This document shows, in pieces, positions 36,691-45,611 of a stretch of 64,000 nt of DNA. The notes beneath the pieces are model-generated. The model searched no databases and was not told the DNA's origin. It worked only from the letters and a program-made list of their open reading frames with translations. The stretch covers positions 1 through 64,000 of the forward strand of contig JAKSOA010000011.1 in the NCBI GenBank assembly GCA_024405875.1, written 5' to 3'. This DNA comes from Paludibacteraceae bacterium (GTDB lineage: Bacteria > Bacteroidota > Bacteroidia > Bacteroidales > Paludibacteraceae). The position numbers and the translations under genes were made by a program. How positions within the stretch are numbered: position 1 is the stretch's first letter; each line of letters begins with the position of its first letter.

Positions 36691-37617
36691 CTATTTCTTT
36701 AGGCTTGAGGCAATCATTGCGGCGGTAACAAGAACCACTATAACAGTAAGGGAGGCAACATTACTAATCTCAACGCCCCACGCAAGTTCCTTGCTCAGTT
36801 CATTAAAGCACATCTTAACCCCGATGAATGTAAGTATGCCCGCAAGTGCGTATTTAATGTAACGGAAACGCCACATAATGCCGCTGATGGCAAAGTAGAG
36901 TTGGCGAAGCCCAAGTATGGCGAATATGTTTGAAGTATATACTATAAAGGCGTCTGTAGTGACAGAGAGTGCCGCAGGTACTGAATCAACGGCAAACATA
37001 ATGTCTGACATTTCTATAACAACCAATGCGGCAAGCAGAGGTGTTGCAACCACTTTGCCATTAAGTTTTGTAAAGAAATTATGACCGTCAATCACTTCTG
37101 AGATATGAAGGAACTTTTTCACTACACGTATGGCGCCACTCTCCTCATCGGGGTTAGCGCTCTTCTTTTCAGGAATCCCCGATTTAACACCTGAATATAT
37201 AAGGAACGCACCAAATATATACATAGTCCAGGAGAAACTGCTGACAATGGCGGCTCCGGCAAAAATAAATACCGCACGCAGCACAATGGCACATAATATA
37301 CCCCAGAAGAGCACTCTGTGCTGATATTCAGCAGGAATCTTAAAGGCGTTGAAAAGCAGAATGAAAACAAACAGATTATCAATGCTCAGTGACTTCTCAA
37401 GCAGGTAACACGTTAGAAAATCAAGAGCCTTGCCGTGGTCCATCCACACATATACCCCACCACAGAAAACAAGTGAGAGAACAATCCAGAAGAGAGTCCA
37501 AAGCAATGATGACTTTACTGTAGGCACAGCGTCCCTCTTATGGAACACGCCCAAATCAAGTGCCAGCGCCACCAGTACAAAAGCGTTAAATAATATCCAA
37601 TATAACGGACCCTCCAT
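36691..37617 (-). CDS. TerC family membrane protein
   Basis: The 308 residues span about nine helices and carry both family motifs with acidic residues: LLEKSLSIDNLFVFILLF and EMSDIMFAVDSVPAALSVT. TerC proteins (for example Alx) are thought to export manganese or support metallation of exoenzymes. There is no recognisable manganese riboswitch in the 120 bp upstream. Together with mntP it suggests attention to metal balance. Confidence 0.92.
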   Translation of the reverse strand: MEGPLYWILFNAFVLVALALDLGVFHKRDAVPTVKSSLLWTLFWIVLSLVFCGGVYVWMDHGKALDFLTCYLLEKSLSIDNLFVFILLFNAFKIPAEYQHRVLFWGILCAIVLRAVFIFAGAAIVSSFSWTMYIFGAFLIYSGVKSGIPEKKSANPDEESGAIRVVKKFLHISEVIDGHNFFTKLNGKVVATPLLAALVVIEMSDIMFAVDSVPAALSVTTDAFIVYTSNIFAILGLRQLYFAISGIMWRFRYIKYALAGILTFIGVKMCFNELSKELAWGVEISNVASLTVIVVLVTAAMIASSLKK

Positions 37618-37830
37618 CTATGTTAATTTTCCAATGCAAAATTATATTGTTTTAGTTACTTTTCCAATTTTAATAATTGAACTATGGCAAGAGTGCTTCT
37701 TTCTTCCTAACTAATCCAAACAAAATTATAACCTATACTGATGATAATGGCATCACCTATACAGGACTTTTCAACTTTCTATTGCAGGGATAATCTCCCC
37801 ATTTGCCACACTGATTGCAAGCAAACTTTG

Positions 37831-38207
37831 TTACCAGTGAAATCGTACTGCTACAAAGGTGCGCATAATGGCTATGTTAACCTCTATGGCTATCTTACTA
37901 TTAAGTATTCCGGAAAGCATTGCAACTCCTTGCTCTGTGAATGCGTACGGGAGGTAACGTCTCCCTCCTTTAGTCTTTGAGGTTTCAATTTTAAACCTCA
38001 AAGACCTCCATTCTTCTATATTAAGTTAAGTTGAAACATAAAATCTGTAGGGAATCTATTAATATTCCTCTTTACAGAAAGGTTTAATGACTTAGTCTCT
38101 ATGCCATAAAGTTCCGCCAAATCATAATCAAGCATCACCTTCTGCCCTCGTATCTCATATATCTTCCTTTCTATAGATGCCAATGTTATCTCTGTTTTCT
38201 GTTCCAT
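37831..38207 (-). pseudogene. Frameshifted ORF6N-domain gene
   Basis: The minus strand begins [19 protein letters not shown] and continues [15 protein letters not shown] and [10 protein letters not shown], a clear ORF6N domain, then hits a stop at 38016. The next bases, in another frame, encode the expected continuation [35 protein letters not shown] and [11 protein letters not shown]. The join is a 5-bp tandem duplication (CTTAACTTAA on the minus strand, 38021-38030); one copy alone would restore FQLNIEEW. The C-terminus is cut short at 37831. ORF6N proteins occur in phages and mobile islands. Confidence 0.85.
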
Positions 38208-38341
38208 AATTACTTCCTATTAAACTTACAATGTATGGGGCAAAGAATAAGTGTTTTATATAATCTGACCAAATGCAACTATTCCTGGACAAGCACTCTG
38301 CTATGGCAGTTCAAATTGTCTTGCACTCTGTGTTTCCAAGG

Positions 38342-39145
38342 CTAAAGAAGAAGTCCTCTGTTGGTGTTCTCAAGTATACGCATTTGCTGAATTGCTATTT
38401 GATTCAGTTTAATAAGGCGTTCTGACTGCGGTATACCATCATTGATGAACACAGCGTTTAGGCTCTCCATATTAGACAAACAAATAAGCTCATTCATACT
38501 TGCATAGTCTCGTATATTGCCTTTCTTGTTTGGATTTAATTTTCTCCACTGTTTTGCGGTAATCCCGAACATTGCCATATTTAAGACATCCGCTTCATCT
38601 GCGTATGTAATAGAGGCTTGTTCCTTTGTAACTTCTTGAGGAATCAAGTTTGCTTTTATTGCATCTGTGTGTATATGATAGTTAATTCTGGATAATTCGC
38701 GCTTTGCCGACCATCCTAGTAGTTTTTGCTCACTTTCCTTTAGCCGCTGGAATTCCTCAATGAGGTACAACTTGAACGGAACACTTATGGCTGTGCCAAA
38801 TTCAAATGCTATATCTTTATATGCGTATGTCCCACCATATTTCCCCTTTTTTACAATAATTCCTATTGCATTCGTTTTTTCTATCCACTCTGAAACACTA
38901 AGAACAAATGAATGTAATCCAGCCTGCATCCTAAAGTGGTCGAATTCGACCACTTTAAAATCTGGATTATGTATAATTTCCCAAGTTCCAAGAAATTCAA
39001 TAGTATAGCGATTTCTTAACCAATTCTTTATTATATCAGCAGCTCTGCTCTCTTTTCCCTTAGCATTTGCCATATCAGTCGTAAGCGTCTTCCATATGCA
39101 ACCCTTGTGTTTGGAACAGCACACTAATCCCTTAAACTCTTGCAA
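38342..39145 (-). CDS. KilA-N domain protein with altered N-terminus
   Basis: Residues from about 22 onward (TDMANAKGKESRAADIIKN, RNRYTIEFLGTWEIIHNPD, KYGGTYAYKDIAFEFG, LGWSAKRELSRINYHIHTD) match Bacteroidetes KilA-N proteins to the end. The first 22 residues do not. The expected start (EDAY before TDMA) appears in a neighbouring frame and ends at once in a stop. The only start covering the whole frame is TTG at 39145; the ATG at 39073 would give 243 residues. KilA-N is a DNA-binding domain of phages and islands. It may be a pseudogene. Confidence 0.7.
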   Translation of the reverse strand: MQEFKGLVCCSKHKGCIWKTLTTDMANAKGKESRAADIIKNWLRNRYTIEFLGTWEIIHNPDFKVVEFDHFRMQAGLHSFVLSVSEWIEKTNAIGIIVKKGKYGGTYAYKDIAFEFGTAISVPFKLYLIEEFQRLKESEQKLLGWSAKRELSRINYHIHTDAIKANLIPQEVTKEQASITYADEADVLNMAMFGITAKQWRKLNPNKKGNIRDYASMNELICLSNMESLNAVFINDGIPQSERLIKLNQIAIQQMRILENTNRGLLL

Positions 39146-39253
39146 AAACTTTATTGTATTTGCACCTGTTATGGCAACTCCATCAGAAAATATGTCACAA
39201 TAATTGCGTCAAATAAACCGCACCGCAGTTTATTATCTATTGCATAATTTATT

Positions 39254-39261
39254 TAACTTTG
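39254..39261 (+). promoter_or_regulatory. -7 box of the DUF975 gene
   Basis: TAACTTTG lies 26 bp before the ATG at 39288. The upstream spacer is AT-rich without a clear TTTG. Confidence 0.5.
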
Positions 39262-39287
39262 CACCGTAAAACAAAAACACACAAATT

Positions 39288-39929
39288 ATGCTTACACAAA
39301 ATTCAGAATTAAGACAGAGTGCCTGGGAAGCTATGACAGGCAACTGGAAACCGGCGGTTATAGCCTCACTGGTAATTGGAGTAATCTTTTACATCGGGGC
39401 GGGAGTCTTTACTGGATGCGGAGTGTCATCATCATTCGGCATCTCATCATTCATCTATTGGGTGTTCATTTTTGCGTTGGTAATGCCAATACATTATGCG
39501 TTCACCATTATTATGCAGAATTTCCTTAATGGTGCAAGAGAGAATGTGCTTGAGGATACCTATAACTACTTCAAGTCAAACTACTCACGTGCTGTCATAA
39601 CATCAGTTTTGGTTGCTGTTTACACCGCACTGTGGTCTATGCTTTTCATTATCCCGGGCATAATAAAGTCATACTCTTACGCTATGACATTCTACATTGC
39701 GAATGAAATGCCTGAGAAGAGTTCTGAGGAGTGCGTTCAACTTAGTATGAAGATGATGTATGGTAATAAGGCAAAATTATTCTGGCTTGATATGAGTTTC
39801 ATAGGCTGGTTCCTGCTTTGCGCCATAACATTTGGTATTGCGGCACTCTTTGTAGAGCCATACTGGTTCACAGCACGCGCCGCCTTCTATGAAGACCTCA
39901 AGAAAGAGACTATTTCAATCCCTCAATAA
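39288..39929 (+). CDS. DUF975 integral membrane protein
   Basis: The 213 residues begin QNSELRQSAWEAMTGNWKPA, the usual opening of DUF975. Membrane segments follow, with MPIHYAFTIIMQNFLNGARE and the late VEPYWFTARAAFYEDLKK characteristic of the family. The function is unknown. It overlaps the convergent gene by 20 bp. Confidence 0.88.
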   Translation: MLTQNSELRQSAWEAMTGNWKPAVIASLVIGVIFYIGAGVFTGCGVSSSFGISSFIYWVFIFALVMPIHYAFTIIMQNFLNGARENVLEDTYNYFKSNYSRAVITSVLVAVYTALWSMLFIIPGIIKSYSYAMTFYIANEMPEKSSEECVQLSMKMMYGNKAKLFWLDMSFIGWFLLCAITFGIAALFVEPYWFTARAAFYEDLKKETISIPQ

Positions 39930-41424
39930 TATTGAGCATCTTACGGGTTGCGGTGATGGCGGCTTCGGTCTGGTCAGCATCAAACCCGTGAGTTTTGAAA
40001 ATGGTTCCGTTCATATTCCAAGTTATGACGGTCTGCACAAACGCATCGGTGCGTCCGCCCGGAGGAATGGAGACTATGTAGTCTGCAAGTATAGGATGCG
40101 GCTTCCCAAGTGAGTCATAAATTTTCCACAACGCTTTCATAAAGGCGTCATACTGACCGTCTCCTGAGGCTGATTGCTGATAGGGGTTTCCCTCTATCTC
40201 CACAGCAACATTGGCAACAGGCTTGAGCCCTTGTGCAAGTGATAGCGAATAGTTAGTAATTCTTACTTTTTCTTCGGTATTCGCACTCTTTAACACGTCA
40301 GAAACTATATATGGCAGGTCATCTTGCGTAACTATCTGTTTTTTGTCTCCAAGTTCTGTTATACGCTCAGTAATCTTCTTCATTTGAGCCTCATCAAGTT
40401 CTATGCCAAGTGCCTGCAAATTTTTCTGTATGGTTGCCTTGCCTGACATTTTGCCAAGAGCATACTCACGTGTACGCCCGAAACGCTCCGGTATGAGGTC
40501 ATTATAATAAAGGTGGTCTTTGACATCGCCGTCAGCGTGCACTCCGCTCACTTGAGTAAATACGTTCTCCCCCACCACAGGCTCATTCTTAGGTATGTGT
40601 ATGCCGGAATAGGTCTCAACCAACTTGCTCACACGGTTTATCTGTGTCTCATTCACAGATGTCTTCTCTTTGAGTTGGTCTGTGAGAACGGGTATAACGC
40701 TTGATAGTGAGGCGTTTCCTGCTCGCTCTCCAAGACCGTTTACCGTAGTGTGAACACAATCAATGCCAGCCTTGACGGCGGCGAATATGTTTGCCACGGC
40801 AAGTCCGTAGTCATTATGCGGGTGCAAATCAAAGTGAAGGTCAGGATAACGCTCCACCATCTCACGGCAGAAGTTATATGTGTCATCGGGGTTAAGGACA
40901 CCAAGAGTGTCAGCAAGCATAAAACGGTTTACGTTCTTATGACGCAACCTCTCAATAAAGCGGAAGATATACTCCTTGTCCTGCATCATTCCGTGGCTCC
41001 AGTCCTCAAGGTAGAGATTAACGCGTATGCCCTTCTGACAAGCGCAGTCAAGCGTGTCCTCCACATCTCCCAGATGCTCCTCCTCACTCTTGCCGAGTTG
41101 CATTTCACAATGCTTTGAAGAGCCTTTGCACAGTAGGTTCATAACTTTGAACCCTGTGTTATATATCCAATTAACAGACTCATTGCCATCAACAAAACCA
41201 AGCACCTCAATACGGTCAAGAAGCCCCTTGCCGACAGCCCACTTTGAGATTTTCTCCGCTGTAAGAAACTCCCCTTTTGAGACGCGCGCCGATGTTACCT
41301 CAATACGGTCAACACCCACATCCTCAAGCAGAAGACGCGCTATGCTTAGTTTCTCCTGAGTGGCAAAAGAGACTCCGGAGGTCTGCTCCCCGTCACGCAG
41401 TGTTGTGTCAAGAATCTGTATCAT
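39910..41424 (-). CDS. Isopropylmalate/citramalate synthase family enzyme, probable citramalate synthase
   Basis: The 504 residues contain the DRE-TIM barrel signature at the start ([18 protein letters not shown]), HPHNDYGLAVANIFAAV and the TTVNGLGERAGNASL motif. A C-terminal LeuA-type allosteric domain ends at QTEAAITATRKML. It differs from the adjacent leuA and corresponds to the second paralogue of Bacteroides leu clusters, annotated as an isopropylmalate/homocitrate synthase family member. Citramalate synthesis from pyruvate and acetyl-CoA (isoleucine route) is the most likely role by inference. It follows leuA by 3 bp. Confidence 0.8.
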   Translation of the reverse strand: MIQILDTTLRDGEQTSGVSFATQEKLSIARLLLEDVGVDRIEVTSARVSKGEFLTAEKISKWAVGKGLLDRIEVLGFVDGNESVNWIYNTGFKVMNLLCKGSSKHCEMQLGKSEEEHLGDVEDTLDCACQKGIRVNLYLEDWSHGMMQDKEYIFRFIERLRHKNVNRFMLADTLGVLNPDDTYNFCREMVERYPDLHFDLHPHNDYGLAVANIFAAVKAGIDCVHTTVNGLGERAGNASLSSVIPVLTDQLKEKTSVNETQINRVSKLVETYSGIHIPKNEPVVGENVFTQVSGVHADGDVKDHLYYNDLIPERFGRTREYALGKMSGKATIQKNLQALGIELDEAQMKKITERITELGDKKQIVTQDDLPYIVSDVLKSANTEEKVRITNYSLSLAQGLKPVANVAVEIEGNPYQQSASGDGQYDAFMKALWKIYDSLGKPHPILADYIVSIPPGGRTDAFVQTVITWNMNGTIFKTHGFDADQTEAAITATRKMLNIIEGLK

Positions 41425-41427
41425 ACT

Positions 41428-42921
41428 CTAAATAAATTGATTAACTGCGTCAATATATGCTTGCAATGATGCAAGTACAATATCTGACGATGCTGAAAAT
41501 CCGTAATAGAGTCCATCATTATAGAGGACCTGCATATATACCTTACCTATGTCATCACTGCCACGGTCCACTGACTGAATTGTGAACTCCTGCAGTGTCA
41601 TATCCACTCCAAGAATCTGCTTGAGTGCCTTGATGGAAGCGTCAACGGGTCCGTTGCCCACGGCTGTAGCCTCCTTCTCAGAACCTTTGACACTCAGTTT
41701 CAAATATGCCACGGCACCATCGCCAAGAGCGGAAGATACCTTATGCTCCAAAATCTGAACCGCCATTACGGCGTTATGGTCAATGCCAGAGATGGCTACT
41801 ATGTCATCATCTGTTATATATGTCTGACGGTCAGCAAGTTTTAGAAATTTTGAATATATGGAATCAACCATTTTGGAATCTGACACATCAACACCCAGAC
41901 GTTTCAAGCGGGTTTTAAGCGCCGCCCTGCCACTGCGTGCCGTAAGAACAATGTTTGACTTGTCAGCCCCCACATCCTTAGGGTCAATAATCTCATACGT
42001 CTCCTTATGCTTGAGCACTCCGTCCTGGTGTATCCCCGATGAATGAGAGAAGGCGTTTCTGCCAACCACAGCCTTGTTAGCCTGTACGGGAGAATTCATC
42101 AGATTTGAGACCAAATGACTGGTTTTTACAATATTACGCGTCACAATACCAGTATCAAGTCCGAGATTCTTATGACATTTGAGAATCATACAAATCTCCT
42201 CCATAGCGGTATTACCGGCACGCTCACCCACCCCGTTCACGGTACACTCTACCTGACGGGCTCCGTTTCTCACACCCTCAAAAGCACAAGCCGTAGCCAT
42301 ACCTAAATCATTATGGCAGTGGACAGAGAGTATTACATTATCTATGCCCTTGACATTACCTTTAAGGTACGCAATCTTCTCTCCAAATTCATTTGGCAGG
42401 CAGTAGCCGGTAGTGTCAGGAATGTTCACAACAGTGGCACCAGCCTTTATCACAGCCTCTACCACCTCTGCAAGAAACTGATTATCTGTGCGTCCCGCAT
42501 CTTCACAGTAGAACTCCACATCGGGGACAAAACGGCGGGCGTACCTCACAGACTCAACGGCACGACGCAGAATCTCCTTACGTGTGGTCTCAAACTTATA
42601 CTTTATATGATAGTCTGATGTTCCTATACCAGTATGAATACGTTTCTCAGAGGCATACCTCAGAGCCTCAACCGCCACATCAATATCTGATTTCAGGCAT
42701 CGGGTAAGGGCACATATAACAGGTCCTTTGACAGCCTTTGAAATCTCAACCACAGAGTTGAAATCACCTGGCGACGATACAGGAAAACCAGCCTCAATAA
42801 CGTCCACGCCCAAACGTCCGAGCGCACCGGCAATCTGAATCTTCTCAACGGTTGATAGATGACAGCCTGCCGCCTGCTCCCCGTCACGCAGTGTGGTATC
42901 AAAGATATAGACCCTCTCCAT
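41428..42921 (-). CDS. leuA: 2-isopropylmalate synthase
   Basis: The 497 residues begin [19 protein letters not shown] and include [50 protein letters not shown] and [16 protein letters not shown], with the regulatory domain at the C-terminus. This is the classical LeuA pattern. The enzyme condenses acetyl-CoA and 2-oxoisovalerate, the first step to leucine. leuC, leuD and leuB, usually adjacent in Bacteroides, are not in the window. Confidence 0.94.
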   Translation of the reverse strand: MERVYIFDTTLRDGEQAAGCHLSTVEKIQIAGALGRLGVDVIEAGFPVSSPGDFNSVVEISKAVKGPVICALTRCLKSDIDVAVEALRYASEKRIHTGIGTSDYHIKYKFETTRKEILRRAVESVRYARRFVPDVEFYCEDAGRTDNQFLAEVVEAVIKAGATVVNIPDTTGYCLPNEFGEKIAYLKGNVKGIDNVILSVHCHNDLGMATACAFEGVRNGARQVECTVNGVGERAGNTAMEEICMILKCHKNLGLDTGIVTRNIVKTSHLVSNLMNSPVQANKAVVGRNAFSHSSGIHQDGVLKHKETYEIIDPKDVGADKSNIVLTARSGRAALKTRLKRLGVDVSDSKMVDSIYSKFLKLADRQTYITDDDIVAISGIDHNAVMAVQILEHKVSSALGDGAVAYLKLSVKGSEKEATAVGNGPVDASIKALKQILGVDMTLQEFTIQSVDRGSDDIGKVYMQVLYNDGLYYGFSASSDIVLASLQAYIDAVNQFI

Positions 42922-42944
42922 TGTTGTGTTGATAATATAGGGTG

Positions 42945-42973
42945 CGAATTTACGAAAATTATTAGTAACTTCG
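42945..42973. promoter_or_regulatory. Divergent -7-like boxes of leuA and the M23 gene
   Basis: TAAATTCG on the minus strand (42945-42952) and TAACTTCG on the plus strand (42966-42973) are variants of TAnnTTTG with T to C at the same position. They face opposite directions 13 bp apart. No attenuator-like leader is seen before leuA. Confidence 0.4.
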
Positions 42974-42993
42974 GTGCAAAATTCAAAAAAGCG

Positions 42994-44232
42994 ATGAAAT
43001 CAACACTATTGAAAATTAGAAATTTAGTTACCACGATGGCTGTGACCGCACTATTTGCGGCGTGTGGCGGCAGTGAAAAGAGTGATGAGACCGCTGAGCC
43101 TCAGCCTGCCGCAGAGCCTACGTATGAGTATGGAATCTGCGTTGACAGCCTGACAAAAGTTGAAGGAATAGTAGGCAGCGGAGAGAGCGTCTCTGTTCTG
43201 TTCGACAATCTTGGAATTGACGCAGGTACCGCATACAAGGTTCAGTTCTTGCCCGACTCTCTCTTCAACGCAAAGCGTGTGAGAGCAGGCAACCGCTACA
43301 CGGTCTATTTCTCAAATGAGGGAGACACACTACATAACGCACTTGAGAATCCACAATACTTTGTCTATCAGAACACCTTTATAGACTACACGGTTATCAA
43401 ACTCGGAGATTCTCTTACGGCATACCGCTACCGCAAGCCTGTGGAGGTTAGGGAGCGTGTGTCAGAGGCTCAGATAGAGTCATCACTGTGGAACGCCATC
43501 ACAGGCAACAACCTTAACGTAGCCCTTGCAGGTGACCTCTCTGACATTTACGCCTGGACTATTGACTTCTTCGGCATTCAGAAAGGAGATGGGTTCAAAG
43601 TCTATTATACAGAACAGTTTGTTGACGGCGAATGCATAGGCATCGGGGAGATAAAGGCGGCTGTATTCCACCATAATGACAGCAACTACCTTGCGTTCAA
43701 ATATGACACGCTTGACTTCCACGGATATTGGGACGCAACGGGTCACAGCCTGCGTAAGGCGTTCCTTAAGGCTCCGCTAAACTTCAGACGCATTTCATCA
43801 ACATTCACCTACACACGCCGTCACCCTATCTATAAGACAGTGCGTCCGCATACAGGCGTTGACTACGCCGCCCCTAAAGGAACTCCCGTATGGAGCATAG
43901 GAGACGGAAAGGTTGTTTTCAAGGCATACAAGGGAGGTGGCGGCAACACTGTCAAAATAAAGCACAACAGCGTCTATTCCACCGCCTACCTGCACCTTAG
44001 CGGCTATGCAAAGGGGCTGAAAGTCGGTGACCACGTAAAGCAGGGTCAGGTTATTGGATATGTAGGAAGCACAGGAGCCTCCACAGGTCCTCATCTTGAT
44101 TTCCGTGTGTGGAAGAATGACAAGCCCATAAACCCGCTCACAATGGAATCACCCTCAGTTGAGCCGCTTCCTGAGAAGTATATGAGTGGATTCAACACAG
44201 CAAAGGATAAATATCTTGACAAATTGAAATAA
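42994..44232 (+). CDS. M23 family metallopeptidase, lipoprotein
   Basis: The start at 42994 gives a lipoprotein signal ending VTALFAAC, then an acidic linker, a LysM-free middle domain, and a C-terminal lysostaphin-like domain. This domain has [34 protein letters not shown] and [11 protein letters not shown]. The zinc ligands His and Asp in HTGVD are present. The usual HxH motif reads HLD, with Asp in place of the second His. The protein probably cuts peptidoglycan cross-links in the periplasm. Length is 412 residues. Confidence 0.9.
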   Translation: MKSTLLKIRNLVTTMAVTALFAACGGSEKSDETAEPQPAAEPTYEYGICVDSLTKVEGIVGSGESVSVLFDNLGIDAGTAYKVQFLPDSLFNAKRVRAGNRYTVYFSNEGDTLHNALENPQYFVYQNTFIDYTVIKLGDSLTAYRYRKPVEVRERVSEAQIESSLWNAITGNNLNVALAGDLSDIYAWTIDFFGIQKGDGFKVYYTEQFVDGECIGIGEIKAAVFHHNDSNYLAFKYDTLDFHGYWDATGHSLRKAFLKAPLNFRRISSTFTYTRRHPIYKTVRPHTGVDYAAPKGTPVWSIGDGKVVFKAYKGGGGNTVKIKHNSVYSTAYLHLSGYAKGLKVGDHVKQGQVIGYVGSTGASTGPHLDFRVWKNDKPINPLTMESPSVEPLPEKYMSGFNTAKDKYLDKLK

Positions 44233-44249
44233 CCTGTTTTTATATTTAT

Positions 44250-44257
44250 TAACTTTG
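44250..44257 (+). promoter_or_regulatory. -7 box of the rnf operon
   Basis: TAACTTTG lies 43 bp before the TTG start of the RseC-like gene. An ATTG is found 23 bp upstream. A 7-bp repeat array occupies the leader. Confidence 0.5.
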
Positions 44258-44270
44258 CAACGCAACAACT

Positions 44271-44303
44271 AATTACTAATTGCTAATTACTAATTGCTAA
44301 TTG
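44271..44303. repeat. AATTACT/AATTGCT array with TTG start
   Basis: AATTACT, AATTGCT, AATTACT, AATTGCT, AATTG. The last unit contains the TTG start codon (44301-44303) of the RseC-like gene. Confidence 0.9.
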
Positions 44304-44711
44304 AACAAATCTGGTACCATAACAGCCATAACTGACAATACGCTGACAATAGCCATCTGTCAGGAGGAGGCTTGCCAAGGTTGCGGTGCCAAACTTATAT
44401 GCAACGCCTCAAACAGCAAGATAAAGCATATTGAGTGTTCTGTAAGTAATGCTGCGGCGTACAATGTGGGAGAGAGAGTGACAGTAGGCGTTTCAGGAGT
44501 ATTCAGTCTGAAGGCTGTGACACTTGCGTTCATCGTACCGCTTATCATACTCTTTGCCGTGCTTTTTATGTTGGAGCACGGAGGCGCGCTCAGTGAGGCG
44601 GCAAACGCTCTTTTGGCACTATGTGCCGTTTTAGCATATTACGGATTATTATATCTGTTGAGAGATTCAATAAGAAGAAAATTCATTTTTAATATAGAAA
44701 AACAGAAGTAA
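44301..44711 (+). CDS. RseC/SoxR-reducing family membrane protein
   Basis: The 136 residues show MNKSGTITAITDNTLTI, the cysteine cluster CQEEACQGCGAKLIC, and two C-terminal membrane helices (AVTLAFIVPLIILFAVLFM and LLALCAVLAYYGLLYLL). RseC-like proteins open rnf operons in Bacteroidetes and are thought to assist Rnf assembly or iron-sulfur function. The start is TTG; no in-frame ATG precedes the conserved part. It overlaps rnfB by one base (TAATG). Confidence 0.85.
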   Translation: MNKSGTITAITDNTLTIAICQEEACQGCGAKLICNASNSKIKHIECSVSNAAAYNVGERVTVGVSGVFSLKAVTLAFIVPLIILFAVLFMLEHGGALSEAANALLALCAVLAYYGLLYLLRDSIRRKFIFNIEKQK

Positions 44712-45532
44712 TGGTTTTATCATCTGTATTAGTATTAACAATAATCGGCTTGGTTTCAGCGGTGCTGCTCTACTTTCTGTTGCAGAAGTTCAAAGTGGAG
44801 GAAGACCCACGCATAGACCAGGTTCAAGAGGTGCTTCCCGGAGCCAACTGCGGCGGATGTGGAAGTGCCGGCTGCCGTAACTTTGCTGAACGTTGCGTCA
44901 AGGCAGACTCACTTGAAGGACTCAACTGCCCCGTAGGAGGTGCTGAGACTATGAAGAAGGTTGGCGGCATACTTGGTCTTGCAGCGGCGGAGTCCACCCC
45001 GATGGTTGCCGTTGTAAAGTGTCAGACAGTTTGCAATGAGCGTCCTGTGACAAGCAAATATGACGGAGCGCTGAACTGCCATATATCACAGACTCTGTTC
45101 ACAGGTGAGAGCACATGCCCATACTCCTGTCTTGGTTACGGAGACTGCGTGAACGCCTGTAAGTTCGGTGCTCTGAGTATCAGCCCTAAGACAGGAAGCA
45201 TAGTTGTTGACCCCGACAAGTGCACGGGCTGCGGTTCCTGCGTGAAGGCTTGCCCTAAACATATAATGGAGTTACGCAAGAAATGGCCTAAGAACCGTCA
45301 GATTTATGTTAAATGCACAAATGAGGACAAGGGCGGCATAGCACGCAAAGATTGTGCCACCGCTTGCATAGGTTGTTCAAAATGTGTTAAGGAGTGTCAG
45401 TTTGAGGCTATAACCGTAACCAATAATCTTGCACACATTGACACAATGAAGTGCCGTCTGTGCCGCAAATGCGTTGCAGTATGCCCTACGGGAGCCATTG
45501 TGGCGGAAAACTTTCCTAAAATTAATAATTAA
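44711..45532 (+). CDS. rnfB: Rnf complex subunit B (ferredoxin-type)
   Basis: The 273 residues have one N-terminal membrane helix, then the Fe-S domain CGGCGSAGCRNFAERC. Three further cysteine groups follow: CTGCGSCVKACPKH, CIGCSKCVKEC and CRLCRKCVAVCPTG. RnfB takes electrons from ferredoxin and passes them into the complex. The C-terminal ferredoxin part is of normal length. A triple hairpin separates it from rnfC. Confidence 0.96.
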   Translation: MVLSSVLVLTIIGLVSAVLLYFLLQKFKVEEDPRIDQVQEVLPGANCGGCGSAGCRNFAERCVKADSLEGLNCPVGGAETMKKVGGILGLAAAESTPMVAVVKCQTVCNERPVTSKYDGALNCHISQTLFTGESTCPYSCLGYGDCVNACKFGALSISPKTGSIVVDPDKCTGCGSCVKACPKHIMELRKKWPKNRQIYVKCTNEDKGGIARKDCATACIGCSKCVKECQFEAITVTNNLAHIDTMKCRLCRKCVAVCPTGAIVAENFPKINN

Positions 45533-45539
45533 TAATAAA

Positions 45540-45585
45540 GCCCGCTTCTGCGGGCCGTGCGGAGCACGAATAGCGGCGTAGCCGC
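45540..45585 (+). other. Three consecutive hairpins between rnfB and rnfC
   Basis: GCCCGC-TTCT-GCGGGC (45540-45555), GTGC-GGA-GCAC (45557-45567) and GCGGC-GTA-GCCGC (45573-45585) follow each other in the 79-bp gap. AAAAAG follows, not a T-run. They may act in RNA processing or in partial attenuation between rnfB and rnfC. Confidence 0.75.
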
Positions 45586-45611
45586 AAAAAGAAATGTGAG
45601 TATAAAAATTT

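Noticed and set aside
37618-37740. Possible manganese riboswitch before terC
   Set aside because: The leader is AT-rich and short, without the paired helices and conserved loops of the yybP-ykoY class.
37741-37980. A 79-codon plus-strand frame near terC
   Set aside because: It lies opposite the ORF6N pseudogene remnant, whose minus-strand reading is clearly the real one.
37741-39210. Intact prophage or transposon around the KilA-N and ORF6N genes
   Set aside because: No integrase, transposase, structural phage gene or flanking direct repeat could be found; only two degraded accessory genes remain.
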